A DNA stretch of 64,000 nucleotides from CAZIFG01 sp964539135 (lineage in GTDB: Bacteria > Margulisbacteria > Marinamargulisbacteria > GCA-2716485 > CAZIFG01): contig CAZIFG010000003.1 in the NCBI GenBank assembly GCA_964539135.1, positions 62,001 to 126,000 of the forward strand. Reading direction: 5' to 3'. A model generated the notes under the pieces. The model saw nothing but the letters and a program-made list of their open reading frames with translations. It did not search any database and was not told the DNA's origin. A program made the position numbers and the translations under genes. Below, piece after piece: positions 43,419-52,600 of this stretch (position 1 is the stretch's first letter; each line of letters starts with the position of its first letter).

Positions 43419-43961
43419 ATGTTAAAGACTATTTTAACCCTAATAGTAGGGATATGGATGCCCGTAGCAGTGGCGGCGGCACCGTCTACGTTTTACGACA
43501 TTCCCATTAAAAGCATAGAAGGAAAACCCTTAAATTTAGCCGCTTATAAAGGCAAGGTCGTACTGGTAGTCAATACTGCAAGCCGCTGTGGATTTACGCG
43601 TCAATATGAGGGATTAGAGGCCCTGTATGCAGAATTTAAAGATAAGGGCTTAGTGGTATTAGGAGCACCCTCGAATGATTTTAATCAAGAACCGGGCGAT
43701 GAGGAAAGCATTAAAGCCTTTTGCAGTGCAACTTACAAAGTATCCTTTCCTATGACAGAAAAAATCAGTGTTAGAAAGTCACCGATTCATCCGTTATATG
43801 GTTTTTTAATGGAGTCAAATCCAGCGATAAAATCAAAAGTATCGTGGAACTTCAATAAATTTATTGTGAACAAAAAAGGCGTTGTGGTCGCCTATTTTGG
43901 GTCCACAACTTCGCCAAGTTCGGATGCATTAAGAGCTAAAATTCTAGAAGAATTGAAATAA
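43419..43961 (+). CDS. Periplasmic glutathione peroxidase
   Basis: The 180-residue thioredoxin-fold peroxidase has a signal peptide (cleavage near AVAAA, residue 21), the peroxidatic Cys57 in NTASRCGFT, SNDFNQEPG holding the active-site Gln, and WNFNKF. It reduces hydroperoxides using thiols. As the last gene of the iron operon, it may limit oxidative damage from ferrous iron. AAGGAG lies before the ATG. Confidence 0.88.
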   Translation: MLKTILTLIVGIWMPVAVAAAPSTFYDIPIKSIEGKPLNLAAYKGKVVLVVNTASRCGFTRQYEGLEALYAEFKDKGLVVLGAPSNDFNQEPGDEESIKAFCSATYKVSFPMTEKISVRKSPIHPLYGFLMESNPAIKSKVSWNFNKFIVNKKGVVVAYFGSTTSPSSDALRAKILEELK

Positions 43962-44050
43962 AAACCGTTAAAAAAAATCTTGATTTTTTAAAAAAATACG
44001 CTTTACTTAGAGTAGGCATCTGCCAAATTTGAATATTCAAGGAGAGACGT

Positions 44051-44167
44051 ATGACAAAAACAAAAACAAAAACGGTAAAAAAAGAAACAAAGAAAAAACC
44101 AGTAAAGGCAGTAAAGGCAGTAAAGACAGTTAAAAAAGCAGTAAAAAAAGTAGCTAAAAAGAAATAA
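44051..44167 (+). CDS. Lys-rich histone H1-like peptide
   Basis: A 38-residue reading with AAGGAGA seven bases upstream and a terminator downstream: about half Lys, the rest mostly Val, Thr, Ala, with a KAVKAVK/KKAVKKV pattern. It resembles the Lys-rich tails of bacterial histone-like proteins (chlamydial Hc1/Hc2 type) and probably binds DNA or RNA. Good ribosome site and own terminator support a real gene. Confidence 0.65.
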   Translation: MTKTKTKTVKKETKKKPVKAVKAVKTVKKAVKKVAKKK

Positions 44168-44192
44168 GTTAGCCTGTTTTTGAATGTTTAAA

Positions 44193-44234
44193 AGCCCGCC
44201 ACATTTTCAATCCTGAAAACGGTGGGCTTTTTTT
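44193..44234 (+). terminator. Rho-independent terminator
   Basis: AGCCCGCC and GGTGGGCT form an eight-pair stem (one G-T) followed by T7, 26 bases after the Lys-rich gene and before the convergent disordered-protein gene. Confidence 0.8.
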
Positions 44235-44244
44235 ATGCGTTATA

Positions 44245-45279
44245 TTAAGCCCCTAAGCCTGAACCTGAAACAGGTTTTCCTTTAGATGGAAGTGCCTTTC
44301 CATTATGATCTGTTCTACCAAGTCTTCCAGCCGCCGCTGAAAAGTAAGTTACTTTTCTACCATTCGGAGTAGTGCGGGTAGAGCTAGAAATGGATTTCCC
44401 AGGTTTAGAAGGTTCGGTTTCCCGAGCAGTAGGCGACGCTGGACTAGGTTCCGTCAGTTTAGACCCAGCTGGGGGTGCTGAGGTGATACCAAGACCGGCA
44501 TTCATTATGTCTTCAACCCGGGGAGTTGGAGGAGGAGTTGCTTTTGTATCAGATGAATCTTCCAGCTCAAAATCATCTTCATATTCAAAATCATCTTCAT
44601 AACGTTCTTTTTCATCCACTTCCTCAAGATCAGAAGTAACGCCTAAATCTTCATCTACTTCCTGAGCTTCAGGTTCAGATCTCACGGTGAGGGGCTCAGT
44701 TAAATCTTCAACATCTGAAAAAGGAACATCCGTTGTATTTTTAGAAGAGGGAGTTGGGGATGCTTCTGCTGGATCAAGCTCTTCAGGAACTTCGTCTATA
44801 ACTTCTGCTCGAGAGACTCTTGCAAAAGGAGAGATATCCAGAGGTTTAGGTTTAGCTTCCAGTGAAGGTCCACTGGGTTTAGCGGAATTAGAAGGTGTGG
44901 TAGATACAGATTTAGACCTTGCAGGGGTGGGAGGGGAAGTATGTGCTGGAACAAATTGAATGGTGCCTCTGAGCTGAGATTCCCCTTCTCCAACCGAAAC
45001 GCGTTTTGCGTCTGCAGTAGGCATAGGGCTAACGCCTGAATGAGAAAGACGCAAAACAGATTTTGGTGTAGAATTTGGTTGATGATCCACTGAAGTACCA
45101 GGGAGGGAGGGCCTGTTGATAGTTGGAAAGTGTGTTGACGAGCCCTGAGTCTCCTTGAAATCGGAAACAGGACCTCTCTGTATAGAAGGTAAAGACGATG
45201 TTGAGCTAGAAAATGCCTTAGCCTCCTTCAAAAGGTGAGCGCGTCTTATATGCGGTAAAAACGATCCTGAAGATATCAT
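44245..45279 (-). CDS. Disordered acidic protein, copy B of a tandem pair
   Basis: A 344-residue Ser/Pro/Thr-rich protein without recognised domains. Residues 3-238 are identical to residues 4-239 of the upstream gene; the last 105 are unrelated (PPPTPRVEDIM...). It starts SGSFLPHIRRAHLLKEAKAF, a basic amphipathic stretch. The shared part ends in the acidic YEDDFEYEDDFE. Its ATG overlaps the stop of copy A (ATGA). Confidence 0.65.
   Translation of the reverse strand: MISSGSFLPHIRRAHLLKEAKAFSSSTSSLPSIQRGPVSDFKETQGSSTHFPTINRPSLPGTSVDHQPNSTPKSVLRLSHSGVSPMPTADAKRVSVGEGESQLRGTIQFVPAHTSPPTPARSKSVSTTPSNSAKPSGPSLEAKPKPLDISPFARVSRAEVIDEVPEELDPAEASPTPSSKNTTDVPFSDVEDLTEPLTVRSEPEAQEVDEDLGVTSDLEEVDEKERYEDDFEYEDDFELEDSSDTKATPPPTPRVEDIMNAGLGITSAPPAGSKLTEPSPASPTARETEPSKPGKSISSSTRTTPNGRKVTYFSAAAGRLGRTDHNGKALPSKGKPVSGSGLGA
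44567..45272. repeat. 706-bp exact direct repeat, copy 1
   Basis: Identical to 45664-46369 (offset 1097) as far as can be read by eye, including silent positions. It covers the shared N-terminal parts of the two disordered proteins. Such identity means recent duplication or ongoing gene conversion. Confidence 0.9.
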
Positions 45280-46379
45280 GCTTGAGGCTCCTTTGTTTTA
45301 GGGGGTGCAGAATCCGTTTTCATAAAAGAGTTAAAACGCTTGGCGAGTGTTGGGATCTTTTTTATCTGATTAGATAGGGAATCGCTAAAAACGCGCACCA
45401 GTGACTTATAATTACTGGGAACCCATACTTTACCATCGTGAAACCCAGCAGAAAGAAATTCTTTAGGAGGTGTAGATTCAGTCCGTGAGGCAGGGGGCGT
45501 ATCAGAAACTTTTGGTGTATGATCTTTACGTTCAGAATAGTCGTCTGCAGGGGGAGGGGGGGTAGTTCCTCGAGGAGACGCAGCTCCAGATATAGTGACA
45601 GAGGATGCTGTGGATAGCCGTGAGTTAGGGGCTTTATCAGGCGCTCCTGTTTCATCATCGGGTTCAAAATCATCTTCATATTCAAAATCATCTTCATAAC
45701 GTTCTTTTTCATCCACTTCCTCAAGATCAGAAGTAACGCCTAAATCTTCATCTACTTCCTGAGCTTCAGGTTCAGATCTCACGGTGAGGGGCTCAGTTAA
45801 ATCTTCAACATCTGAAAAAGGAACATCCGTTGTATTTTTAGAAGAGGGAGTTGGGGATGCTTCTGCTGGATCAAGCTCTTCAGGAACTTCGTCTATAACT
45901 TCTGCTCGAGAGACTCTTGCAAAAGGAGAGATATCCAGAGGTTTAGGTTTAGCTTCCAGTGAAGGTCCACTGGGTTTAGCGGAATTAGAAGGTGTGGTAG
46001 ATACAGATTTAGACCTTGCAGGGGTGGGAGGGGAAGTATGTGCTGGAACAAATTGAATGGTGCCTCTGAGCTGAGATTCCCCTTCTCCAACCGAAACGCG
46101 TTTTGCGTCTGCAGTAGGCATAGGGCTAACGCCTGAATGAGAAAGACGCAAAACAGATTTTGGTGTAGAATTTGGTTGATGATCCACTGAAGTACCAGGG
46201 AGGGAGGGCCTGTTGATAGTTGGAAAGTGTGTTGACGAGCCCTGAGTCTCCTTGAAATCGGAAACAGGACCTCTCTGTATAGAAGGTAAAGACGATGTTG
46301 AGCTAGAAAATGCCTTAGCCTCCTTCAAAAGGTGAGCGCGTCTTATATGCGGTAAAAACGATCCTGAAGTTGTCTGCAT
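45276..46379 (-). CDS. Disordered acidic protein, copy A of a tandem pair
   Basis: The 367-residue first gene of the pair. After the shared 236-residue N-terminal region it has its own C-terminal part (PDDETGAPDK..., DGKVWVPSNYKSLVRVFSDSL), which looks partly folded, unlike the rest. AAGGGGA lies ahead of the ATG. No signal peptide or membrane helix. Function unknown. Confidence 0.65.
   Translation of the reverse strand: MQTTSGSFLPHIRRAHLLKEAKAFSSSTSSLPSIQRGPVSDFKETQGSSTHFPTINRPSLPGTSVDHQPNSTPKSVLRLSHSGVSPMPTADAKRVSVGEGESQLRGTIQFVPAHTSPPTPARSKSVSTTPSNSAKPSGPSLEAKPKPLDISPFARVSRAEVIDEVPEELDPAEASPTPSSKNTTDVPFSDVEDLTEPLTVRSEPEAQEVDEDLGVTSDLEEVDEKERYEDDFEYEDDFEPDDETGAPDKAPNSRLSTASSVTISGAASPRGTTPPPPADDYSERKDHTPKVSDTPPASRTESTPPKEFLSAGFHDGKVWVPSNYKSLVRVFSDSLSNQIKKIPTLAKRFNSFMKTDSAPPKTKEPQA
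45664..46369. repeat. 706-bp exact direct repeat, copy 2
   Basis: Second copy of the block at 44567-45272. Identity starts at the TCAAAATC of the acidic-repeat coding part and stops within the fourth codon of the genes. Confidence 0.9.
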
Positions 46380-46489
46380 TTCAAAATCCCCTTATTTTAG
46401 ATGTATACTACAAAGCAGGTAATGCCCAGAATAAATATAAAATAAACATAGAAAGATTAAAAATATAAAATGGATATAATGTGAAGATT

Positions 46490-46834
46490 CTATAATAAGC
46501 TTAATTTTTGATAGCTATCTCGATCCATGTCTACAACGGTGACGGTGATAGAAAGACCGTTGTGGGTAGCAAAAAATGCCAAAATACGCGTGTGAACGGC
46601 TTGGCTTAACGCTACTTTTTGAGCAGACGTGCGACCCTCTAAAATAGACAGGATAACGTGAATAAAGCGATGATCCGACAGCCCGACTTTGTAGGTGTCA
46701 TAAGACAGAACCCTAGCCTTAATATCTTCAGGTTTAAAAAGACCACTCAGAGAGAGAGTCTCAAAAATACAGTCTAAAAGAGGGGCTTTGTATGCCGACA
46801 GTTCTGCTGCAAGTTCAATCACACAGTGAGGCAT
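46490..46834 (-). CDS. 5-carboxymethyl-2-hydroxymuconate isomerase-like tautomerase
   Basis: A 114-residue protein starting MPHCVIELA, with Pro as the first residue after Met, the catalytic base of the tautomerase superfamily. The stretch IKARVLSYDTYKVG and FIHVILSILEGRTSAQK matches the HpaF/CHMI family of homoprotocatechuate breakdown. No other genes of that pathway are near, so its substrate may differ. It follows the flavoprotein gene by eight bases. Confidence 0.8.
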   Translation of the reverse strand: MPHCVIELAAELSAYKAPLLDCIFETLSLSGLFKPEDIKARVLSYDTYKVGLSDHRFIHVILSILEGRTSAQKVALSQAVHTRILAFFATHNGLSITVTVVDMDRDSYQKLSLL

Positions 46835-46842
46835 AGCCTTCC

Positions 46843-48057
46843 CTACCCTTGTCCTGAAAGATAGCCGGTGGTCCAGGCATTTTGAAAATTAAAGCCACCC
46901 GTTACCCCATCAATATTCAAGAGTTCACCGATAATGTAAAGCCCGGGACAGGCCTTGCTTTCCATGGTTTTGAAGTTAACCTCCTTTAAAGAAACGCCAC
47001 CGCAGGTGACAAATTCCTCTTTAAAAACGCCCTTCCCAGAAATGGGGTAGGTGCTGACGTTTAACTCAGAGGTGAGCGCTGTCAAATGAGTGGGGTTTAG
47101 GTGTTCCCAAGTCTGTTGATCGTTCATGTGAAGGCGCTCCAGAAGATAAGCCCAGAGGCGTTGCGGGATTTCCGGAAAGGGTGATTGGGTGACGATTTTT
47201 TTTCGGGCATTATGGGCTTGAAAATAGAGCAGGCGCTCACGGATATCGTCTATCTCCAGGTGAGACAAAAATCGAATACAAAGCGAGGCTTTATAGCCAG
47301 ACTCATAAAGATCGCGAGCCTGCCAGGCGGACAGTTTAATGACACAAGGCCCACTCAGTCCCCAATGGGTGATGAGAAGCGGCCCCTTTTGCGTTTTTTT
47401 AGGCGCATGAGACAGCCAGGCTTCAACCGTGGGCACCGAAAGACCACTCAGAAGATGGAGGCGTTTATCGGGAATCATAAAGGTAAATAAAGAGGGGACA
47501 GGCGTTTCGATGCGGTGTCCAAGTGCTGCGGCAAGGGCATATCCCGAGCGATTGCTGCCCGTCGCTAAAACCACTTTTTCAGCATGAAGCGTTTGGCCAT
47601 CTGAGAAAGAGAGGTCAAAGCCAGTCGTGTGTCGGGTAAGGGTTGTGACGGTACAGCCTGTCCAAATCTTAATGTCAAGATCTGAGGCTGTTTTTAAGAG
47701 ACAGTCGCTAATATCAGAAGCGCGGTCTGAAACGGGGAAAACTCGGCCATCGGATTCTATTTTAAGCGGGACCCCTCTGGATTCAAACCAATCCATTGTG
47801 TCTTGAGGTTGAAAGGTGTGAAAGGGGCCTCTCAATTCTTGAGCGCCACGGGGATAAAATTCGCAAAGGTCTTTAGGGTCGAAGCAGGCATGTGTGACAT
47901 TACAGCGGCCGCCGCCGGAAAGTTTAACTTTGGATAGAAGGTCACTGCTTTTTTCAAGAATAACCACCGTACGTTTGGGATGGGCAAGTTTCGTATGAAT
48001 AGCAGAAAAAAAACCAGCCGCACCGCCGCCGATGACAAAAGTATGTGTTGTGTTCAT
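46843..48057 (-). CDS. HI0933/YhiN-family flavoprotein
   Basis: From the ATG at 48057 the 404 residues begin with the FAD-binding dinucleotide motif VIGGGAAG, followed by KLSGGGRCNVTH, diagnostic of this family of predicted NAD(P)/FAD oxidoreductases, and end with NIDGVTGGFNFQNAWTTGYLSG. The frame is open for 35 more codons upstream but those overlap the divergent gene's promoter. The reaction is unknown for the family. Confidence 0.88.
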   Translation of the reverse strand: MNTTHTFVIGGGAAGFFSAIHTKLAHPKRTVVILEKSSDLLSKVKLSGGGRCNVTHACFDPKDLCEFYPRGAQELRGPFHTFQPQDTMDWFESRGVPLKIESDGRVFPVSDRASDISDCLLKTASDLDIKIWTGCTVTTLTRHTTGFDLSFSDGQTLHAEKVVLATGSNRSGYALAAALGHRIETPVPSLFTFMIPDKRLHLLSGLSVPTVEAWLSHAPKKTQKGPLLITHWGLSGPCVIKLSAWQARDLYESGYKASLCIRFLSHLEIDDIRERLLYFQAHNARKKIVTQSPFPEIPQRLWAYLLERLHMNDQQTWEHLNPTHLTALTSELNVSTYPISGKGVFKEEFVTCGGVSLKEVNFKTMESKACPGLYIIGELLNIDGVTGGFNFQNAWTTGYLSGQG

Positions 48058-48112
48058 AGAAACAGTAAAGAAGATCGCGCATTGCCTGTCAATATATGCT
48101 AAAATCAGGGTC

Positions 48113-49183
48113 ATGAAACTAAGACTCCTGATTTTTATGGGAATTTTGCAACTCATGGCCATTACAGGGGCCTATTATGTCGGGCATTTTGTGTCCAAAA
48201 TGGGCGGCACCTTAGCGGCACATCTGGGTGAGTTGCAAGTGGCCTTATGGTCGATTATCCCTTTATTTTTAATGGCAGAACTTTTGCGTCGTTATTTGGA
48301 TTGGAAGTGGCCCTATTTAATTGGGTCCATCATGATAGGCTCTTATACCATTTTTTTGGGCGTCATCAGTGTGGGGTATATGGGGATTTATTTAGGAACG
48401 CCACCCCATTTAACGGTAGTATGGTGTTTAATAACGGGGGCAGCGCTCAGTCTTTTAGCCTTGATCACGCATCAGTTGGGTCCAAAAGTCGTCAAAATAG
48501 ATCTGTCTCATAAAGAGCCTTTTTCCACGCTGAAAAAAAGAGTGACGATTGTACATCTATCAGACATTCACTTATCAACGCACACGCGGTTAAGTTGGGT
48601 AAAAGAGTTGGTAGAAAAAGTAAATGCCTTAGAACCGGATTATATTGTCTTTACAGGAGATTTAATCGACATTAATCCAGATAAAATCCCAGAACATGTG
48701 GCGGCCTTAGCCGGCTTAAAGGCCAAAGAAGGCAAATTGGCGGTATCTGGAAATCATGATTTTATGACAGGCATTCACTTATTTTATGGCCTTTGTGAGG
48801 CCTTAGGCTTTACTTATATGGATGGCAAACAAATAAAGTCGCAAGGATTGACATTTATAGGGGTGCCAGATGAAATTTCAGGGAAATCCACGCATCCGAA
48901 GCTGAATGGTGACGAAAAGGACAGTCTTGTTATTTTCCTCAAACACAGGCCCACAGGGTTTAAAAAATCCGTAGAGGCAGGGGTCCATCTTCAACTATCT
49001 GGGCATAGTCATAAAGGCCAAATTTTCCCTCTTGGATTTTTAGTCAAGCTTAGGTACCAAAAATATGCACATGGGCTACATCGTTACAAAAAGGGTCACA
49101 TCTTTACAACAACAGGGACAGGGGTGTGGGGGCCGCCGATGCGGCTGTTTTCACCCTCTGAAATTGTCCATATTACCCTATAA
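48113..49183 (+). CDS. Membrane-anchored metallophosphoesterase (YkuE/YaeI-like)
   Basis: The ATG at 48113 gives 356 residues: about four N-terminal membrane helices (to residue 125), then a calcineurin-like domain with HLSDIHLS, FTGDLID, SGNHD and LSGHSHKGQ, the full set of dimetal-site motifs. YaeI-type members hydrolyse phosphodiesters or lipid A precursors' pyrophosphate. Divergent from the flavoprotein gene. Confidence 0.87.
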   Translation: MKLRLLIFMGILQLMAITGAYYVGHFVSKMGGTLAAHLGELQVALWSIIPLFLMAELLRRYLDWKWPYLIGSIMIGSYTIFLGVISVGYMGIYLGTPPHLTVVWCLITGAALSLLALITHQLGPKVVKIDLSHKEPFSTLKKRVTIVHLSDIHLSTHTRLSWVKELVEKVNALEPDYIVFTGDLIDINPDKIPEHVAALAGLKAKEGKLAVSGNHDFMTGIHLFYGLCEALGFTYMDGKQIKSQGLTFIGVPDEISGKSTHPKLNGDEKDSLVIFLKHRPTGFKKSVEAGVHLQLSGHSHKGQIFPLGFLVKLRYQKYAHGLHRYKKGHIFTTTGTGVWGPPMRLFSPSEIVHITL

Positions 49184-49254
49184 CTAAAAAAAGGGATCAA
49201 GGTTTAATTTCCAGAAATAAAGGGTATAGCTATTGTCATAAGAGAGGTTTTTTT

Positions 49255-49668
49255 ATGAACAAGCAAGCCCCAGTGAAACTCAATACCTTAGATATGTCTC
49301 AGTTTTCAAATGGATTGACACCCTTAGATGAGGATCCATCCCTTGCATGGGAAGCCTTGTTATCCAATTTAGAATCGGTGGAAGCGGCCTATTTAGGGAT
49401 GTTTCCAGAGAATGTATTCGAAATGATTATTACCAATGTGGACTTAAAGCCCAAGGAAACCATTCTCGCCATTTTGAATAAATCCGAGATGATCTACAAA
49501 AAAGAAAATGCCCAAAACAGTGTGGACATGAAGTGGGATTTAAACACCGTAGAATTGTTAGATAGAGGCCAGTCCATGCCCTTAGAAAATTTAAATTCTT
49601 TGATTGAATATATTCAGTCTGCGTTTTCCATGCTCGAAACAGAAAAAGCAAAATTATATTTAAAATAG
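49255..49668 (+). CDS. Small acidic unknown protein, partner of the giant gene
   Basis: A 137-residue acidic helical protein with no membrane segment; not recognised. AGAGAGG precedes the ATG. It stands nine bases before the 2070-aa gene. A small acidic protein directly before a very large membrane-interacting protein is the usual arrangement of secretion chaperone and substrate, but this is only context. Confidence 0.65.
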   Translation: MNKQAPVKLNTLDMSQFSNGLTPLDEDPSLAWEALLSNLESVEAAYLGMFPENVFEMIITNVDLKPKETILAILNKSEMIYKKENAQNSVDMKWDLNTVELLDRGQSMPLENLNSLIEYIQSAFSMLETEKAKLYLK

Positions 49669-49677
49669 GAAATTAAG

Positions 49678-52600
49678 ATGCTGGCAACCGGAAGTGGGTA
49701 TTCAGGAAGCGTTCGAAGTACCTCCCAACAGGCCGTTCAGAGAGGAAAGGTTGAAGACAGTAAACGTGGCGGCGTAACAGATGCTGCAACAGCGGCAATA
49801 GGAGATACAAAAGCAGCTTCTCCAGCAGAGACCAAACAAGTTGTCACAAAAAGCAAGGACACTATGAGTATGCTCAAGAGCTTAGCAAATTCTTTTAAGT
49901 CTTGTTATAACACCCATCAAAAAACACTCAAGATTATAGCGGTAGTAGTTTTATGTGCAGCAGTCATTGGAGTCACACATGGAGTTGCAGCGCCTCTGGT
50001 GGCTGGTCTTGTGGCCCATGGCCTTATGGCAACACTCGCTCATGCGGCGGTAGCAGGTGCCGGAACAGCCGTCGTTTTAAGTAAAGCCGCTAAAAGCGTC
50101 ATTCATACCACCTTGGACAAGCAAGAACAAAGCATTAAAACTACTTTTTCAGCCGACAATTTAAAGGAAAAAGGGATGGCCGCACTCGGACAAATAGACG
50201 TTCAAATTGAAAGCAGCCGAGCGACCATTACTGAATTGGTTAAAGAGGTGCCGTCACAATTAATGGGTGCTATCAGTGACGGTTTGAAATCTAAGTTTCA
50301 AATTTTGGAGCAGTTGGGAACACTGGACACAGTTTTAACAGAGGCGCCAGAGACGTTTAAAGCAGATGTCCAAGCGTTTAAAGCCGTATTCGAATCGTTT
50401 AAAACACTGCTTGAAAAAGGAATGGAGGCCCCTACTCTTTTATTCAGTCCAGAATTTAGAGATAAATTGGAAGATTTAAGTGCCGCAGGCACCTCAATTT
50501 TTAAGGCCATAAGCAAAAATCCTGAGATAAAAAAAGCGGTAGCGGACTTAGTGGCGGATGGACGACTCTTGCCCCTTTCAGACGGTCTCGTAAGTACCCT
50601 ATCGAAAGTTGTGGAAGAGATTAAGGCGCCCATTGCAACAGTGATGCAGGCAATAAAGCAACAAGAACAATTAATCGCAGATCTCAAATCAACCTTAAAA
50701 GAAACACGGGCCAAAGTAGAAGCAATAGCCGAAAAAGTAGAAGCTGATGGGAAAGCCTGTTTAGCAGAAATTGGAGTCATTCGAGAGACCGTAAAAAATC
50801 CCAGCTTAGCAAGCATCCTTAAAGCCGGTTGGGGCATTTTAAAATTACTAAAAAAACGAGATGAGATAAAAGCCAACCTATCAGCCGCCTTAAATTTACC
50901 CAAAACAGCAAGCGAATTTAAAGCGCAACTTAAAGTACTGGTGACATCTCAACAAAAACTGGTCACAGAGACATTTTCAACTTTAAAAGAACAAATAAAT
51001 AGTCTACATGGCACCCTAAGTTCAGGGGAAGTCGGCACAGCACTGAGATCAGAAGGGGCCGTTTTAGCCACAGCAGGAAGGGAGGTGGGGGGCGAGATAA
51101 AAACCGCTGTTTTAGATGCTGTATGGGGTGTTTTGGATCAAGCAAAATCAAAGATACAGCAACAAGTCCAGTTGGTAGCCATGGTCGCCTTTCAATCTAC
51201 AAAATCAGCGATTACCCAAGTCATGGAAGAAGCAGGAGGTCCCTTAGCAACAGGCGTTAAAGCTGCGATGCATGCAGAAAAAAAAGGAGAAGCTTTGGTT
51301 TCTGCTGTCAAAGCCGTGAAAGACGGAACAGGGTCTTCGGACGCCGCAGCTCTGGTTTTGCAAGATATTTTAGATGGCGAAGACGTAGAGACGAAGGATG
51401 CTGAAGCATCAAAATCCAGTGTCACTGTAAAAGCAGAGGCTTTTGCAGCAAGCGGAAAAGCAGTGGTGACAACACAATTTCAGCAGTTAATGGCAAGGTT
51501 AGAAGCAATGTTAACAGACGATACGCCACCCGCAACAGGAGAAGCTAAAGGAGAAACTAAAGCAGAAACAGATGCCGTAGACACAGATGCCGTAGGCACA
51601 GATGCTATTGCAGTTAGCGTTCAAGCGGAGTCTAGCACGACGGTTAATTTAGATGCTGTAGACGCGACGGCACAAAGCAGTATAGTAGGCGCAACACCCG
51701 CCACACCAGCTGAAACGTCAAAAATAGGGCGTGCCTGGCAACGTACAAAAACGGTATTTGCAGAGATAGGCGCCATGGCAAAAGCACATCCCGTGAGAAC
51801 CGTTTTGACCTTTTCGGTCATTCCCGTTATTGCCGTCTTAAGTGTGGCGTCGTTGGGAACAGATGCAGGGGTTCATGGGCTATGGCATGCGGCACATCAT
51901 TTGGTTCATTCTGGGGTCCAATCTGTAAAAGGATTCCTAGAAAGAACAGTAATAGGCGGCGTAAAAGGGAAGATTGATCAACAAGAAAAAGCATTTAAAG
52001 AGGCATTTTCAGCCGACAATATAAGAGCTAAAGGCGAAGCAGCAATTGGAAAAATAGAGGACCAACTAAAAAGCAGCGAAACAACCCTTCTCCGCTTAGT
52101 CCACGATGTTCCGGGTCAATTATTGGTTGTACTGACAAGAAATTTTGATGGAAAATTAGCGGATTTAGAGACACTTTCAGGTGAAGAGCATAGAGCGATA
52201 GTCGACAATGTTCAGACCTTTAAAGCGGTATTATCAGATGTAAAAGGCCTGTTAAGTTCGGGACTGACCCCAGAGGGTATAGTCAGTCAATTAGAAAAAC
52301 TGGAGACAGCCGGAACCGCTTTATTTGCCAGTTTAAAGGCGGAGGGAGCAGCGCTTCCAGCATCCGTAAAAGAAGGGATATCCCATCTAGAGCCGCTATT
52401 AAGCGCCGTAAAAGCACCGGTTCACACCATTGTAACAGCCATTCATCAACAAAAAGTCCTCATCCAAAGTTTAAGAGACACCTTGCAGTCAACACGCGAT
52501 CAAATAGAAGATTTAGCAGGACGTGTCGAGGAAGATGTTAAGGCCTGTTTGAGCGAGATTGAGACCATTCGAACGGCAATGAAAAATCCAACAGCGGTGA

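Noticed and set aside
45784..46056. Plus-strand frames opposite the tandem disordered genes (also at 44687)
   Set aside because: They are identical only because the underlying block is duplicated; no ribosome site, and Ser/Gly-rich composition is the complement of the real frame.
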